DNA of 54,795 bases from an uncultured Acidiphilium sp. (GTDB taxonomy: Bacteria; Bacillota; Clostridia; Christensenellales; Borkfalkiaceae), in assembly GCA_902495325.1 (NCBI GenBank), contig CABUWK010000012.1:1-54795 (forward strand), given 5' to 3'. The position numbers and the translations under genes are program-made. Under the pieces are notes generated by a model. The model was not told the origin of the DNA. It was given only the letters and a program-made list of their open reading frames with translations, and made no database searches. This document shows positions 16,498 to 25,365 of this stretch, in pieces; within the stretch, counting starts at the first letter, position 1; each line of letters opens with the position of its first letter.

Positions 16498-17001
16498 TTA
16501 CACCAATTCGATGATCGCCACTTCGGCGGCGTCTCCTCTTCTTTCGCCGAGACGGTAAATTCTCGTGTAGCCGCCTCTCTGCTTGAGTTCTTCCGCTCTC
16601 TGAGCGTACTTGGGAGCGATCTCGTTGAAGATCTTCTCCACGAGCGGATGCTGAACGCCTTCCGTTCTCGCTTTGAAATCCTTCATCGTTTCCTTGCCTC
16701 TCTGTTCCTGAAGATCATAAGTCAAAGCCATGATCTTTCTTCTTGCGGCAAGTTTCTTAGCGCCGTCTTTGTACACTTTCGTGGTAACGTCTTTACCCTT
16801 CTTGTCTTTGGTGGTGATGGTCGATTCTACCGTGTCCTCATAGGTGTTCATAGCGAGCGTGATGATCTTTTCCGTATAGGATCTGAGTTCTTTCGCTCTG
16901 CCCAAAGTAGTTTCGATTCTGCCATACCATAAAAGATCAGAAGCCTGATTTCTTAAAACCGCCATTCTCTGCGTGGTGGTCATTCCTAATTTCCCTGGCA
17001 T
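16498..17001 (-). CDS. rplQ: 50S ribosomal protein L17
   Basis: 167 residues, longer than the usual 115-130. The conserved start MPGKLGMTTTQRMAVLRNQASDLL and end YTRIYRLGERRGDAAEVAIIEL are intact. The extra length comes from a Lys/Thr-rich insertion at about 54-80 (containing TITTKDKKGKDVTTK) and from enlargement of the following helix region. L17 lines the polypeptide exit tunnel. It is the last gene of the operon, 3 nt after rpoA. Confidence 0.96.
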   Translation of the reverse strand: MPGKLGMTTTQRMAVLRNQASDLLWYGRIETTLGRAKELRSYTEKIITLAMNTYEDTVESTITTKDKKGKDVTTKVYKDGAKKLAARRKIMALTYDLQEQRGKETMKDFKARTEGVQHPLVEKIFNEIAPKYAQRAEELKQRGGYTRIYRLGERRGDAAEVAIIELV

Positions 17002-17004
17002 TGT

Positions 17005-17955
17005 TTAGTCCTCCTTTTCTTTTAACGACAGACCGTATGTTCCTAATTTATAAATGACTTCGTCCAACGATTTTTTACCCAGGTTTCTCACCTTAAGCAT
17101 ATCGTCCTCGGTCTTCTTCGTCAAGTCGTCAATGGTGTGAATGTTTGCCCTCTTGAGACAGTTATACGAACGTACGGAAAGATCCATATCTTCGATACTC
17201 ATTTCTCTGATCTGTCTGCCGAGATCCTGTTTCGCCTGAACGAGAATGTTCGTTCCCTTCATCACGTCGGAAAGCTCTGCGAAAATAGAGATGTGTTCGT
17301 CTAAGATCTTAGCCGCAAGGCTTACGATCTCCTTACCGGAGAATGCGCCGTTCGTCCATACTTCGAGAGTCAGTTTGTCGTAATCGGTGTTCTGTCCGAC
17401 ACGGGTGCTCTCTACGCTGTAACTGACTTTTTTGACAGGGGTATAGATGGAATCGACGGGAATATAGTCGATTTCGTCCGTCTTGTTATGATCGGCACCC
17501 TTATATCCTCTGCCTCTCCCGATGGTGATCTCCATATCGAGCACGCCGCCGTTGTCGATCGTGCAGATGTAGGCGTCCTTGTTGAGGACCTCTACTTCCG
17601 CATCGTCGGCGATATCGCCTGCCGTAACCACCGCGGGACCTTCTTTATAAAGTCTGAGAACCTTTTTGAAATCGTCGTCGGTGCCCGTCGTTTTGAAGGC
17701 TATGCCCTTGATATTCAGGATGATGTCCGTTACGTCTTCTTTTACGCCGGGAACGGTAGAAAATTCGTGCTTGACGCCTGCGGCAAACTTAATGCCTTGC
17801 GCCGCCGCTCCGGGAAGCGACGACAGAAGCGTTCTTCTGAGAGCGTTGCCGAGCGTTAAACCGAACCCTTTTTCAAGCGGATCGGCAACGATCTTGGCAT
17901 AGCATCTGTCTTCGCTTTCTTCCACCTCGATCTTTGGCGTTTCAATTTCCATCAT
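17005..17955 (-). CDS. rpoA: DNA-directed RNA polymerase subunit alpha
   Basis: 316 residues. The N-terminal dimerisation and assembly domain (about 1-230) has the conserved LGNALRRTLLSSLPGAA near 33-49. After a linker, the C-terminal domain (about 250-310) contains LSVRSYNCLKRANIHTI and VRNLGKKSLDEV, the residues used for UP-element DNA and activator contacts. It lies between rpsD and rplQ as in most bacteria. Confidence 0.98.
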   Translation of the reverse strand: MMEIETPKIEVEESEDRCYAKIVADPLEKGFGLTLGNALRRTLLSSLPGAAAQGIKFAAGVKHEFSTVPGVKEDVTDIILNIKGIAFKTTGTDDDFKKVLRLYKEGPAVVTAGDIADDAEVEVLNKDAYICTIDNGGVLDMEITIGRGRGYKGADHNKTDEIDYIPVDSIYTPVKKVSYSVESTRVGQNTDYDKLTLEVWTNGAFSGKEIVSLAAKILDEHISIFAELSDVMKGTNILVQAKQDLGRQIREMSIEDMDLSVRSYNCLKRANIHTIDDLTKKTEDDMLKVRNLGKKSLDEVIYKLGTYGLSLKEKED

Positions 17956-18020
17956 GGAAAAATTACCTCCCGATTAATTAATGTTGTAATATACCCTTAA
18001 GTTATCCGCTTTTGTATATA

Positions 18021-18647
18021 TTACTTGGAGTACAATTCGACGATCATCTGTTCGGAGATCTGCGAATCGATGTCCTCTCTCGTCGGAAGTGCAAGAATTT
18101 TTCCTTCCAGTTTTTCGGTATCGAAATCAAGCCATTTGGGCATTTTGCCGCTCTTTGCGGTTCCCTTTAATGCCTCGAAATAAGGAGTGGATTTTTTGGT
18201 TTCTTTCACGGCGATCACGTCGCCGACTTTGACCTGATAGGAAGCAATGTCCACGGGTCTGCCGTTCACGGAGAAGTGAGCGTGCGTTACGAGCTGACGA
18301 GCCTGCGATCTCGAGACCGCGATGCCCATTCTGTAAACAACGTTGTCGAGTCTTCTTTCGAGAAGAGACAGCATGTTTTCACCCGTGATGCCCTTCATGC
18401 GGTCCGCTTTCACATAGTACTCTCTGAACTGACCTTCGAGCACGCCGTAAATTCTCTTCGTCTTCTGCTTTTCGCGAAGCTGCAAGCCGTATTCGGAAAC
18501 CTTCTTTCTGTCCGCGCCGTGCTGACCGGGAGCAACGGGTCTCTTTTCAAAGGGGCAGGAAGTTTTATAGCACTTATCGCCCTTTAAGAACAACTTTCCG
18601 CCTTCACGTCTGCACAGGCGGCATTTAGCATCTGTATATTTAGCCAT
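18021..18647 (-). CDS. rpsD: 30S ribosomal protein S4
   Basis: 208 residues with an N-terminal zinc ribbon (AKCRLCRREGGKLFLKGDKC and SCPF; cysteines at about 9, 12, 26 and 31), so it is the zinc-binding C+ form. The S4 RNA-binding domain follows (about 98-160, RLDNVVYRMGIAVSRSQARQLVTHAHF). S4 nucleates assembly of the 30S body. In Bacillota such as B. subtilis rpsD is often outside this operon; here it is inside, between rpsK and rpoA. Confidence 0.97.
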   Translation of the reverse strand: MAKYTDAKCRLCRREGGKLFLKGDKCYKTSCPFEKRPVAPGQHGADRKKVSEYGLQLREKQKTKRIYGVLEGQFREYYVKADRMKGITGENMLSLLERRLDNVVYRMGIAVSRSQARQLVTHAHFSVNGRPVDIASYQVKVGDVIAVKETKKSTPYFEALKGTAKSGKMPKWLDFDTEKLEGKILALPTREDIDSQISEQMIVELYSK

Positions 18648-18665
18648 AATTACTGTTACCTCCTA

Positions 18666-19055
18666 TTATACTCTACGGCGTTTGGGCGGGCGGCATCCGT
18701 TGTGCGGGATGGGCGACACGTCCTGGATCATCGTAACTTCGATACCGCAGTTGCCGAGAGCTCTGATAGCGGACTCTCTGCCCTGACCGGGTCCTTTAAC
18801 GAACACTTCGACGGAACGAAGCCCGTGTTCCATAGCGGCTTTCGCAGCCGTTTCCGACGCCTGCTGAGCGGCAAACGGAGTGCTCTTTCTCGAGCCTCTG
18901 TAACCGAGCGCGCCCGCGCTGCACTGCGCGATCGCGTTGCCGTTCGCATCCGTTACGGTAACGATGGTATTGTTGAAAGAGGATTTGATGTGAACCTGAC
19001 CTTTATCAACGTTTTTAATCTCTTTACGTTTCTTAACAACTTTCTTAACAGCCAT
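18666..19055 (-). CDS. rpsK: 30S ribosomal protein S11
   Basis: 129 residues; VHIKSSFNNTIVTVTDANGNAI and the C-terminal DVSPIPHNGCRPPKRRRV are diagnostic. S11 is part of the 30S platform near the mRNA exit. Spacing to rpsM (19 nt) and rpsD (18 nt) shows tight cotranscription. Confidence 0.98.
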   Translation of the reverse strand: MAVKKVVKKRKEIKNVDKGQVHIKSSFNNTIVTVTDANGNAIAQCSAGALGYRGSRKSTPFAAQQASETAAKAAMEHGLRSVEVFVKGPGQGRESAIRALGNCGIEVTMIQDVSPIPHNGCRPPKRRRV

Positions 19056-19074
19056 TTTTCAAGTCCTCCTTCGA

Positions 19075-19452
19075 TTATTTGGTAGCAGTCTTCTTCTTGG
19101 CTACGGTACGACGCGGCCCCTTTCTGGTTCTCGCGTTTCTCTTCGAGCTCTGTCCTCTGACGGGAAGACCCTTTCTGTGTCTCACGCCGCGATAGCAACC
19201 GATTTCCATCAGTCTCTTGATCGCCATGGACTTTTCCGATTTGAGTTCGCCTTCCACTTTGTAGTGATGTTCGATATACTCTCTGAGTTTCGCAACATCG
19301 TCTTCGGTGAGGTCTTTCACTCTCGTGTCGGGATTAACGCCCGTTTCTTTTAAAATTTTCTGCGCGGTAGGTCTGCCGATACCGTAAATATAAGTGATAC
19401 CGATCTCTACGCGCTTTTCTCTTGGTAAATCTACACCGGCAATACGAGCCAT
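19075..19452 (-). CDS. rpsM: 30S ribosomal protein S13
   Basis: 125 residues. The start ARIAGVDLPREKRVEIGITYIYGIG and helix-hairpin-helix region are followed by GLPVRGQSSKRNARTRKG and a basic tail (KKKTATK) that contacts the P-site tRNA. It contributes to intersubunit bridges in the 30S head. Confidence 0.98.
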   Translation of the reverse strand: MARIAGVDLPREKRVEIGITYIYGIGRPTAQKILKETGVNPDTRVKDLTEDDVAKLREYIEHHYKVEGELKSEKSMAIKRLMEIGCYRGVRHRKGLPVRGQSSKRNARTRKGPRRTVAKKKTATK

Positions 19453-19543
19453 TTGTAATATCCTCCGAAAATAAAATAAGATTTTTTTTGAGGGGCGGTA
19501 TTTATCTGGTTTATCTGTCCGCCCGCGGTTGATTCAAAAGTAA

Positions 19544-19660
19544 TTAACCTTGTCTCTGTTTATGGCTTTTGTTTTTGGAGCAAATAACCATAACCTTACC
19601 TTCTCGTTTAATGACTCTGCATTTGTCGCACATAGGTTTCACTGATGGTCTTACTTTCAT
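19544..19660 (-). CDS. rpmJ: 50S ribosomal protein L36
   Basis: A 38-codon gene reading MKVRPSVKPMCDKCRVIKRE... and ending KNKSHKQRQG, recognised by direct translation of the gap between infA and rpsM. The Cys11, Cys14 and Cys27 pattern plus a His near residue 33 is the zinc ribbon of the C+ form. One residue longer than the common 37 because of an extra residue before HKQRQG. A GGAGG-type ribosome binding site lies just upstream. Confidence 0.97.
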   Translation of the reverse strand: MKVRPSVKPMCDKCRVIKREGKVMVICSKNKSHKQRQG

Positions 19661-19699
19661 TTTTCAATCCTCCGATTTTAGTTGAATTCAATAAAATTG

Positions 19700-19921
19700 T
19701 CAGTTTTTGCTACGCCAGACGATCCGACCTTTCGTCAAATCATAAGGGCTCATTTCTATTTTGACGGAATCTCCGGGAATGATCTTGATATAGTTCATTC
19801 TCAGCTTCCCCGAAATGTAAGCGGTTATCACATACCCGTTCGACAATTTCACTTTAAAAGTGGCGTTCGGAAGAGCTTCTTCGATAACCCCTTCTGCCTC
19901 TATAACGTCGTCTTTTGACAC
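19700..19921 (-). CDS. infA: translation initiation factor IF-1
   Basis: The start is placed at GTG 19921-19919, preceded by GGAGG (19934-19930) 8 nt away, giving a 73-residue protein close to the usual 72. The frame is open further upstream, but those 15 residues are not IF-1-like. The OB fold shows DDVIEAEGVIEEALPNATF, SNGYVITAYISGKLRMNYI and GDSVKIEMSPYDLTKGRI. IF-1 blocks the A site during initiation. A small GCCGAA/TTCGGC stem lies about 30 nt upstream. Confidence 0.95.
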   Translation of the reverse strand: MSKDDVIEAEGVIEEALPNATFKVKLSNGYVITAYISGKLRMNYIKIIPGDSVKIEMSPYDLTKGRIVWRSKN

Positions 19922-20058
19922 AGTTTGTTCCTCCAATTTTATTTTACCGCCGAAAAAATTCGGCAATCTGCGGTTTTCCGTATTCCCTCAGCTTCATCCT
20001 TTTAGTTAAAAAGTTTACACTTTTACCATCAGAATTGCGGAATACGTGGTTTTTGTTT

Positions 20059-20796
20059 TTAAAGGGTAAGCACTTCGACGCCGTTGTCACCGATCAGTAC
20101 GGTGTTTTCATAATGCGCCGACGGCTTCCCGTCCGCGGTCACGCAGTTCCATCCTTCGATGTCCACTTCATAACCGCCCATGTTGATCATAGGTTCGATG
20201 GCGATGGTCATATTTCTTTTCAGTCTTATGCCCGTGCCTCTCTTGCCGTAATTCGGAACGGAAGGATCTTCGTGCATCTGTCTTCCGACGCCGTGCCCGA
20301 CCATATCCCTCACAACGGAAAATCCGTTTTTCTCGGCATGTTCCTGCACCTGCGCGCCGATGTCGCCGAGACAGCTTCCGATACAGATCCCTTTGATCCC
20401 TTCGAAGAAACATTGCTTCGTCACTTCGATGAGTCTCTTTTTCTCGGGGTCGATGTCGCCCACGTAAAAACTTCTCGCGCCGTCTCCGTGGAAACCGTTG
20501 AGATAAGCCCCTACGTCTACGCTTACGATCTGCCCTTCTTCGATGATCCGGTCGGACGGAATCCCGTGAACGACCTGTTCGTCGATGGAAATGCAGGTTG
20601 CCGCGGGGAATCCGTACAATCCGAGGAAGGACGGTTTCGCACCCGTGGACAAAATAAATTCGTGAACGATCTTATCGAGTTCTTTCGTCGTCATGCCGGC
20701 TTTCAGGTTCTCTTCCGCCACGCACAGAGCGTCGCGGACGATACGGCAGGGCGCACGCATCAACTCGATCTCTTTATCCGATTTAATGTATATCAT
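20059..20796 (-). CDS. map: type I methionine aminopeptidase
   Basis: 245 residues with the pita-bread fold signatures: VHGIPSDRIIEEGQIVSVDVGAYLNGFHGDGARS (metal-binding Asp residues), GHGVGRQMHEDPSVPNYG and the final metal-ligand Glu region NMTIAIEPM. It removes the initiator methionine from nascent proteins. There is no N-terminal SH3-like or SEC-C extension. It sits between adk and infA as in other Bacillota. Confidence 0.97.
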   Translation of the reverse strand: MIYIKSDKEIELMRAPCRIVRDALCVAEENLKAGMTTKELDKIVHEFILSTGAKPSFLGLYGFPAATCISIDEQVVHGIPSDRIIEEGQIVSVDVGAYLNGFHGDGARSFYVGDIDPEKKRLIEVTKQCFFEGIKGICIGSCLGDIGAQVQEHAEKNGFSVVRDMVGHGVGRQMHEDPSVPNYGKRGTGIRLKRNMTIAIEPMINMGGYEVDIEGWNCVTADGKPSAHYENTVLIGDNGVEVLTL

Positions 20797-20823
20797 CTTA
20801 AAGCTACCTTCGAAAAAGAAAGC

Positions 20824-21444
20824 TCAACCGAGCTTTTCGACGATCGCGTCGAACACGTCGTCGATATTGCCGTCGCCGTCGATCGTCACGAGCACGCCCT
20901 TTCCGTCGTAGTATTCCACGAGAGGAGCCGTCTGCTTCGTGTAAACGTCGAGTCTCGACGCAACCGTTTCTTCGTTGTCGTCCGCGCGCTGGATCAGATC
21001 GCCTTCGCACTTTTTGCAGGACGTTTTACCGTCCAGATAGTCGATGTGATAAGATTCTCCGCATTTCGAACAAACTCTTCTCCCCGTGATTCTCTTGAGA
21101 AGTTTGGTAAGAGGCACGTCGATATTGACCACCTTTTCCACTTCCGAGAATTCGTCGAGAGCCTTTGCCTGAGCGACCGTTCTCGGGAAACCGTCCAGAA
21201 GATAACCGTTTTTGCAGTCGTCTTTTTCCAGTCTTTCCTTTACGATCTGAACCGTCACTTCGTCGGGAACGAGCTGCCCTTTATCGATATACGATTTGGC
21301 AACCAACCCGATGGGCGTTCCCTCTTTGATGTTGCTTCTGAAGATATCGCCCGTAGAGATGTGAGGCACGGAATATTTTTCCGCGAGCCTCACAGCCTGC
21401 GTGCCTTTGCCCGCACCGGGCGCACCTAATAATACGATGTTCAT
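20824..21444 (-). CDS. adk: adenylate kinase
   Basis: 206 residues. The P-loop GAPGAGKGTQ is at 7-16. The NMP-binding region contains ISTGDIFRSNIKEGTP, followed by DGFPRTVAQAKAL. The LID (about 125-160) has four cysteines (CSKCGESYH and CKKCEGD), so it is the zinc-binding LID form typical of Gram-positive bacteria. It interconverts ATP + AMP and 2 ADP. The start follows the secY stop by one base, indicating coupled translation. Confidence 0.98.
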   Translation of the reverse strand: MNIVLLGAPGAGKGTQAVRLAEKYSVPHISTGDIFRSNIKEGTPIGLVAKSYIDKGQLVPDEVTVQIVKERLEKDDCKNGYLLDGFPRTVAQAKALDEFSEVEKVVNIDVPLTKLLKRITGRRVCSKCGESYHIDYLDGKTSCKKCEGDLIQRADDNEETVASRLDVYTKQTAPLVEYYDGKGVLVTIDGDGNIDDVFDAIVEKLG

Positions 21445-21445
21445 C

Positions 21446-22795
21446 TTATTTCAGGAATCCTTTATAATTCTTCATCATGATCTGCGATTCGAGAGCGTTG
21501 TTGAATTCGATCGCGACGGACACTACGATGAGCATACCGGTCGCACTGAACGCACCGCTCGCCTCTCCGCTGCTGATGATCGCGTTGAGCACGATGGACG
21601 GCACAAGCGCGACGATCGCAAGGAAGAACGCGCCGAACAGCGTGATCCTGTTGGAGATCTTCTTCAGATAATCGGCAGTCGGTTTACCGGGTCTGATACC
21701 GGGAATGAAACCGCCGTTCTGCTGAATGGTCTTCGAGATGTCTTCGGGGTTGAACTGGATCTGCGTGTAGAAGAACGCGAACCCGAAGATGAATAAGCAA
21801 AGGAAAATCGAATAGAAGGGATATCTCGACTGCGAACCGAGCCACGTGCTCCACCAGTTAAGCGCGGTAGTCGCGTTGAAAAGCGTCATGATCAGTTCGG
21901 GGAAGGTCAGGATGGAAAACGCAAAGATGAGAGGCATAACGCCGTTGGCATTCACCTTGATGGGGATAACGGTCGACTGACCGCCGTACATCTTTCTGCC
22001 TTTCACCTGCTTCGCGTACTGAACGGGGATCTTTCTTTCCGCAAGTTCCACCCATACGATCGCCGTGAAAAGAACGAGCGTGATGAGAATATACACGACG
22101 AATTTCAGAAGAGCGACTCTGTCGAATTCGCTGCCGAGGAAAATCGTCTGGAATTCCTGCACGGTGAATTTTGCGGCAGAAGCCACGATACCCGTGAAGA
22201 TGAGGAGAGAAATACCGTTGGACACGCCGTAATCGGTGATTCTTTCACCGATCCATACGGTGATCATCGAACCTGCGGTGTAGAAGAGAATAACGGTAAA
22301 GTAAGCGAGGAAGTTCGTGAATCCGTTCACCTTGTCGCTTCCGCCCGCATACATCGCGGAAAGAGACGCAAAGTTACCGGAAGACGAAGCGGATCCGTAG
22401 CTTACGAGAATACCGATGGACTGAATGACCGCAAGCACGATCGTAAGGTATCTCGTGATCTGCGCGATCTTCTTTCTGCCCTCTTCGCCCTGTTTGGAAA
22501 GCCTTTCCAGCGCGGGAATGGCAACCGCGAGCAACTGCACGATGATCGAAGAGTTGATATACGGTCCGATACCCATTGCAAACAGCGTGCCGTTTGCAAG
22601 CGAGCCGCCCGTCATCATACTCATGATGCTGAGATAAGACGCATTCGCTAACTGTTCCGAATCCAGAAGGTGTTCGCCGATACCGGGAACGGGGATGTAG
22701 CATCCGATTCTGTAGATTAAAAGGAATAACAGCGTCCAGTAGATCTTATGTCTTATCTCTTTGACTTTAAAGGCATTTTTTAACGTTTCAAACAT
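21446..22795 (-). CDS. secY: preprotein translocase subunit SecY
   Basis: 449 residues with ten predicted transmembrane helices. It opens with VKEIRHKIYWTLLFLLIYRIGCYIPVPGI. The plug region, RITDYGVSNGISLLIF and the cytoplasmic loop SerLys-rich QVKGRKMYGGQST, which contacts the ribosome and SecA, are present. It forms the protein-conducting channel with SecE (not in this window) and SecG (7108-7398). It follows rplO by 30 nt. Confidence 0.98.
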   Translation of the reverse strand: MFETLKNAFKVKEIRHKIYWTLLFLLIYRIGCYIPVPGIGEHLLDSEQLANASYLSIMSMMTGGSLANGTLFAMGIGPYINSSIIVQLLAVAIPALERLSKQGEEGRKKIAQITRYLTIVLAVIQSIGILVSYGSASSSGNFASLSAMYAGGSDKVNGFTNFLAYFTVILFYTAGSMITVWIGERITDYGVSNGISLLIFTGIVASAAKFTVQEFQTIFLGSEFDRVALLKFVVYILITLVLFTAIVWVELAERKIPVQYAKQVKGRKMYGGQSTVIPIKVNANGVMPLIFAFSILTFPELIMTLFNATTALNWWSTWLGSQSRYPFYSIFLCLFIFGFAFFYTQIQFNPEDISKTIQQNGGFIPGIRPGKPTADYLKKISNRITLFGAFFLAIVALVPSIVLNAIISSGEASGAFSATGMLIVVSVAIEFNNALESQIMMKNYKGFLK

Positions 22796-22825
22796 TTTCT
22801 ACCCTCCGCTTTTTTTCGTGGTAGG

Positions 22826-23272
22826 TTACGCTTCTTCCACCGTACCGCCGGCTTTTTCGATGGCTTCTTTCGCAGCCGCCGAGAATTTATCGGCTTTCAC
22901 GGTGAGAGCAACGTTTAATTCGCCGTTACCGAGGACTTTCAGTCCGCATGCGCCCTTGATCTCTTTTACGAGACCGTATTCGAGCAGCATGTCGTAATCG
23001 ACGACCGTACCGGATTCAAAGCCGGAAAGTTGTTCGACGTTAACGATTGCATATACTGTTCTGAAGTGATTGTTGAAACCGCGCTTGGGGACCTTACGGG
23101 TCAAAGGCATCTGTCCGCCTTCGAATCCGGGTCTCACGCCGCCGCCGCTTCTCGCCCACTGACCTTTGTGACCTTTACCGCTCGTTTTGCCGAGCCCCGA
23201 GCCGATGCCTCTTCCGAGTCTCTTCTTGGAAGTTCTCGCACCTTCTGCGGGCTGTAACGTATCAATTCTCAT
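22826..23272 (-). CDS. rplO: 50S ribosomal protein L15
   Basis: 148 residues. The extended Gly/Arg/Lys-rich N-terminal half (RTSKKRLGRGIGSGLGKTSG, GHKGQWARSGGGVRPGFEGG) penetrates 23S rRNA. A globular C-terminal half ends in AIEKAGGTVEE. Typical place between rpmD and secY. Confidence 0.98.
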   Translation of the reverse strand: MRIDTLQPAEGARTSKKRLGRGIGSGLGKTSGKGHKGQWARSGGGVRPGFEGGQMPLTRKVPKRGFNNHFRTVYAIVNVEQLSGFESGTVVDYDMLLEYGLVKEIKGACGLKVLGNGELNVALTVKADKFSAAAKEAIEKAGGTVEEA

Positions 23273-23285
23273 AGTTTTACCTTCC

Positions 23286-23468
23286 TTAGATCTTCTCGAC
23301 TTTTACCATGTGGGAAACGACTTTAATCTGTCCCTGCAATGTTGCGCTGTCGGTAAAAACCTTCGATTGATTAATTTTTTTAAGCCCGAGAGCGGCTACG
23401 GTCGCTTTCTGTTTGGGAAGCGCGCCGATCGTGCTTTTGACAAGAGTTACTTTTACCTGATTTTCCAT
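23286..23468 (-). CDS. rpmD: 50S ribosomal protein L30
   Basis: 60 residues with the family pattern VTLVKSTIGALPKQKATVAALGLKKINQ. It is a short beta-alpha-beta protein of the large subunit. It lies 14 nt after rpsE and 13 nt before rplO. Confidence 0.96.
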   Translation of the reverse strand: MENQVKVTLVKSTIGALPKQKATVAALGLKKINQSKVFTDSATLQGQIKVVSHMVKVEKI

Positions 23469-23482
23469 TCGGAAGCTCCTCC

Positions 23483-24004
23483 TTACGCCTGAATCTCTTC
23501 GACGGTCTTTCCGCGAAGAGCGGCAACTTCTTCAGCCGTCCTGAGTTCGTTCAAGCCCGTGATAACGGCTTTCACCATATTGACGGGGTTGTTCGAACCG
23601 TGAGACTTCGTTCTGATGTTCTTGATGCCTGCGGCTTCCATGACGGCACGGACGGGACCGCCGGCGATAACGCCGGTACCTTCCGCAGCGGGCATCATGA
23701 GAACGGAACCTCTGCCGAATTTTCCGATCACGGTGTGAGGAATGGTCGTTCCGACCATAGCAACCTTCTTCATGGACTTCTTCGCCTGAGCGGTAGCCTT
23801 TTCGATCGCTTCGGGAACTTCGTTCGCCTTGCCGGCGCCGCAGCCTACTCTGCCGTTTTCGTCGCCGATGACCACGAGTGCGGAGAAACGCATTTTACGA
23901 CCGCCCTTTACGACTTTCGTAATGCGGTTGACCTGAATGAGCTTTTTGCAGAGACCGTCGTCGCGATCCTGTCTTCTTTGAGGTCTGTTATTTTCTTTCG
24001 CCAT
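23483..24004 (-). CDS. rpsE: 30S ribosomal protein S5
   Basis: 173 residues. An N-terminal double-stranded RNA-binding domain (about 15-80, with KVVKGGRKMRFSALVVIGD and VGCGAGKANEVPEAI) is followed by the second alpha/beta domain (GKFGRGSVLMMPAAEGTGVIAGGPVRAVMEAAG). S5 affects decoding accuracy and mRNA unwinding at the entry channel. Confidence 0.98.
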   Translation of the reverse strand: MAKENNRPQRRQDRDDGLCKKLIQVNRITKVVKGGRKMRFSALVVIGDENGRVGCGAGKANEVPEAIEKATAQAKKSMKKVAMVGTTIPHTVIGKFGRGSVLMMPAAEGTGVIAGGPVRAVMEAAGIKNIRTKSHGSNNPVNMVKAVITGLNELRTAEEVAALRGKTVEEIQA

Positions 24005-24019
24005 TTTTCGTTCCTCCTC

Positions 24020-24388
24020 TTAGAATTTCAAGCCGCCTTCTCTGGCGCCTTCCGCTAAAGCCTGCACTCTGCCGATGTAAAGGTATCCGCCGCGGTCGAA
24101 AACAACGTTCTCGATCCCTTTCGCGGTTGCCTTTTTGGCAAGTTCCGTACCGACGATCTTAGCCTGTTCGACTTTCGTCTTTCCGTCGAGAAGAGCTTTT
24201 ACCGCTTTCTCTTCGGTCGAGCAAGCACAAAGGGTGTTGCCCTTCACGTCGTCGATAATCTGTGCGTAAATGTGATTCAGACTTCTGTACACACACAGTC
24301 TCGGGCACTCGGCGGTTCCGGAGATTTTCACTCTGACTCTCTCGTGTCTCTTCTTTCTGTCTGCATTTTTATCGATTTTAGATATCAT
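24020..24388 (-). CDS. rplR: 50S ribosomal protein L18
   Basis: 122 residues. A basic N-terminus (KNADRKKRHERVRVKISG) is followed by RLCVYRSLNHIYAQIIDD and ends VFDRGGYLYIGRVQALAEGAREGGLKF. L18 binds 5S rRNA in the central protuberance. It lies between rplF and rpsE. Confidence 0.98.
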   Translation of the reverse strand: MISKIDKNADRKKRHERVRVKISGTAECPRLCVYRSLNHIYAQIIDDVKGNTLCACSTEEKAVKALLDGKTKVEQAKIVGTELAKKATAKGIENVVFDRGGYLYIGRVQALAEGAREGGLKF

Positions 24389-24401
24389 ATCGGTTTACTC
24401 C

Positions 24402-24944
24402 TTATTTGCCTGCCGTCTTGCCTTCCTTACGTTCGATCACTTCGCCTTTGTAAGTGATACCGTAACCGTGGTAAGGTTCGGGCTTTCTGAGCGCTCTGAT
24501 GGTTGCCGCGGTTTCACCGACCGCAACCTTATCGATCCCCTTCACGGAAATTTCCGTGGGAGAAACGGCTGTAAGAGTGATACCGTCTTTCGCCTTGAAC
24601 ACCACGTTGTGGCTGAAGCCGATCGAAAGGGAAATGTCTTTGCCCTGCTGAGCGATTTTCCAACCGACGCCGTTCACGAGAAGGTTCTTTTCGTAACCCT
24701 TCGTAACGCCGACGACCATGTTGTGAAGAAGCGCTCTGTATAAGCCGTGTTTCGCTCTGACCGCGTCTTCGTCGTTCGCTCTTTTCACGTGAGCGACGTT
24801 GCCTTCGATCTCGAACGAAATGTTTGCTGCGTCATAATCCTGCGTAAGCGTGCCGAGAGGCCCTTTTACGGTAACAACGCCGTTATCCGCCGTAACGGTA
24901 ACGCCAGCCGGGATTTCTACCGGTTCTCTACCAATTCTGGACAT
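24402..24944 (-). CDS. rplF: 50S ribosomal protein L6
   Basis: 180 residues made of two related domains. It starts SRIGREPVEIPAGVTV, and the C-terminal rRNA-binding part reads RKPEPYHGYGITYKGEVIERKEGKTAGK. L6 lies near the sarcin-ricin loop and the factor-binding site. Gap of 12 nt after rpsH. Confidence 0.98.
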   Translation of the reverse strand: MSRIGREPVEIPAGVTVTADNGVVTVKGPLGTLTQDYDAANISFEIEGNVAHVKRANDEDAVRAKHGLYRALLHNMVVGVTKGYEKNLLVNGVGWKIAQQGKDISLSIGFSHNVVFKAKDGITLTAVSPTEISVKGIDKVAVGETAATIRALRKPEPYHGYGITYKGEVIERKEGKTAGK

Positions 24945-24956
24945 ATAAGACCTCCT

Positions 24957-25349
24957 TTACCAAACGTAAGCAAGAACTTCGCCGCCGTGATTGGTCTTTC
25001 TTGCTTCTTTATCCGTCATCACGCCCTTCGGGGTGGAGATGATCGCGATTCCGAGACCGCCGAGAACTTTGGGAAGCTCTTCGCATCCCGCATAAATTCT
25101 GAGCCCGGGTTTCGAAACTCTCTTTAAGCCGTTGATGACTTTTTCGCCCTTCGGTCCGTATTTAAGGGTCACGACGATCTTTCCCTGCACGCCGTCTTCC
25201 ACGACGTCGTATGCGGCGATGTAGCCTTCGTCGAGAAGGATCTTCGCGATGGATTTCTTCATGTTGGAAGCGGGGATTTCCACCGTATCCATTTTAACAG
25301 TAAGCGCGTTTCTGATGCGCGTGAGCATATCTGCGATAGGATCTGTCAT
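24957..25349 (-). CDS. rpsH: 30S ribosomal protein S8
   Basis: 130 residues: TDPIADMLTRIRNAL at the start, KYGPKGEKVINGLKRVSKPGLR in the middle, and the conserved end GIAIISTPKGVMTDKEAR..GGEVLAYVW. S8 binds helix 21 of 16S rRNA, and in E. coli it represses the spc operon. Whether that feedback exists here is not visible. Confidence 0.98.
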   Translation of the reverse strand: MTDPIADMLTRIRNALTVKMDTVEIPASNMKKSIAKILLDEGYIAAYDVVEDGVQGKIVVTLKYGPKGEKVINGLKRVSKPGLRIYAGCEELPKVLGGLGIAIISTPKGVMTDKEARKTNHGGEVLAYVW

Positions 25350-25365
25350 TTTTGTCTACCTCCTC

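Noticed and set aside
19915..21429. 504-codon open frame on the plus strand
   Set aside because: Lies opposite map and adk, both unmistakable; composition is that of a shadow frame.
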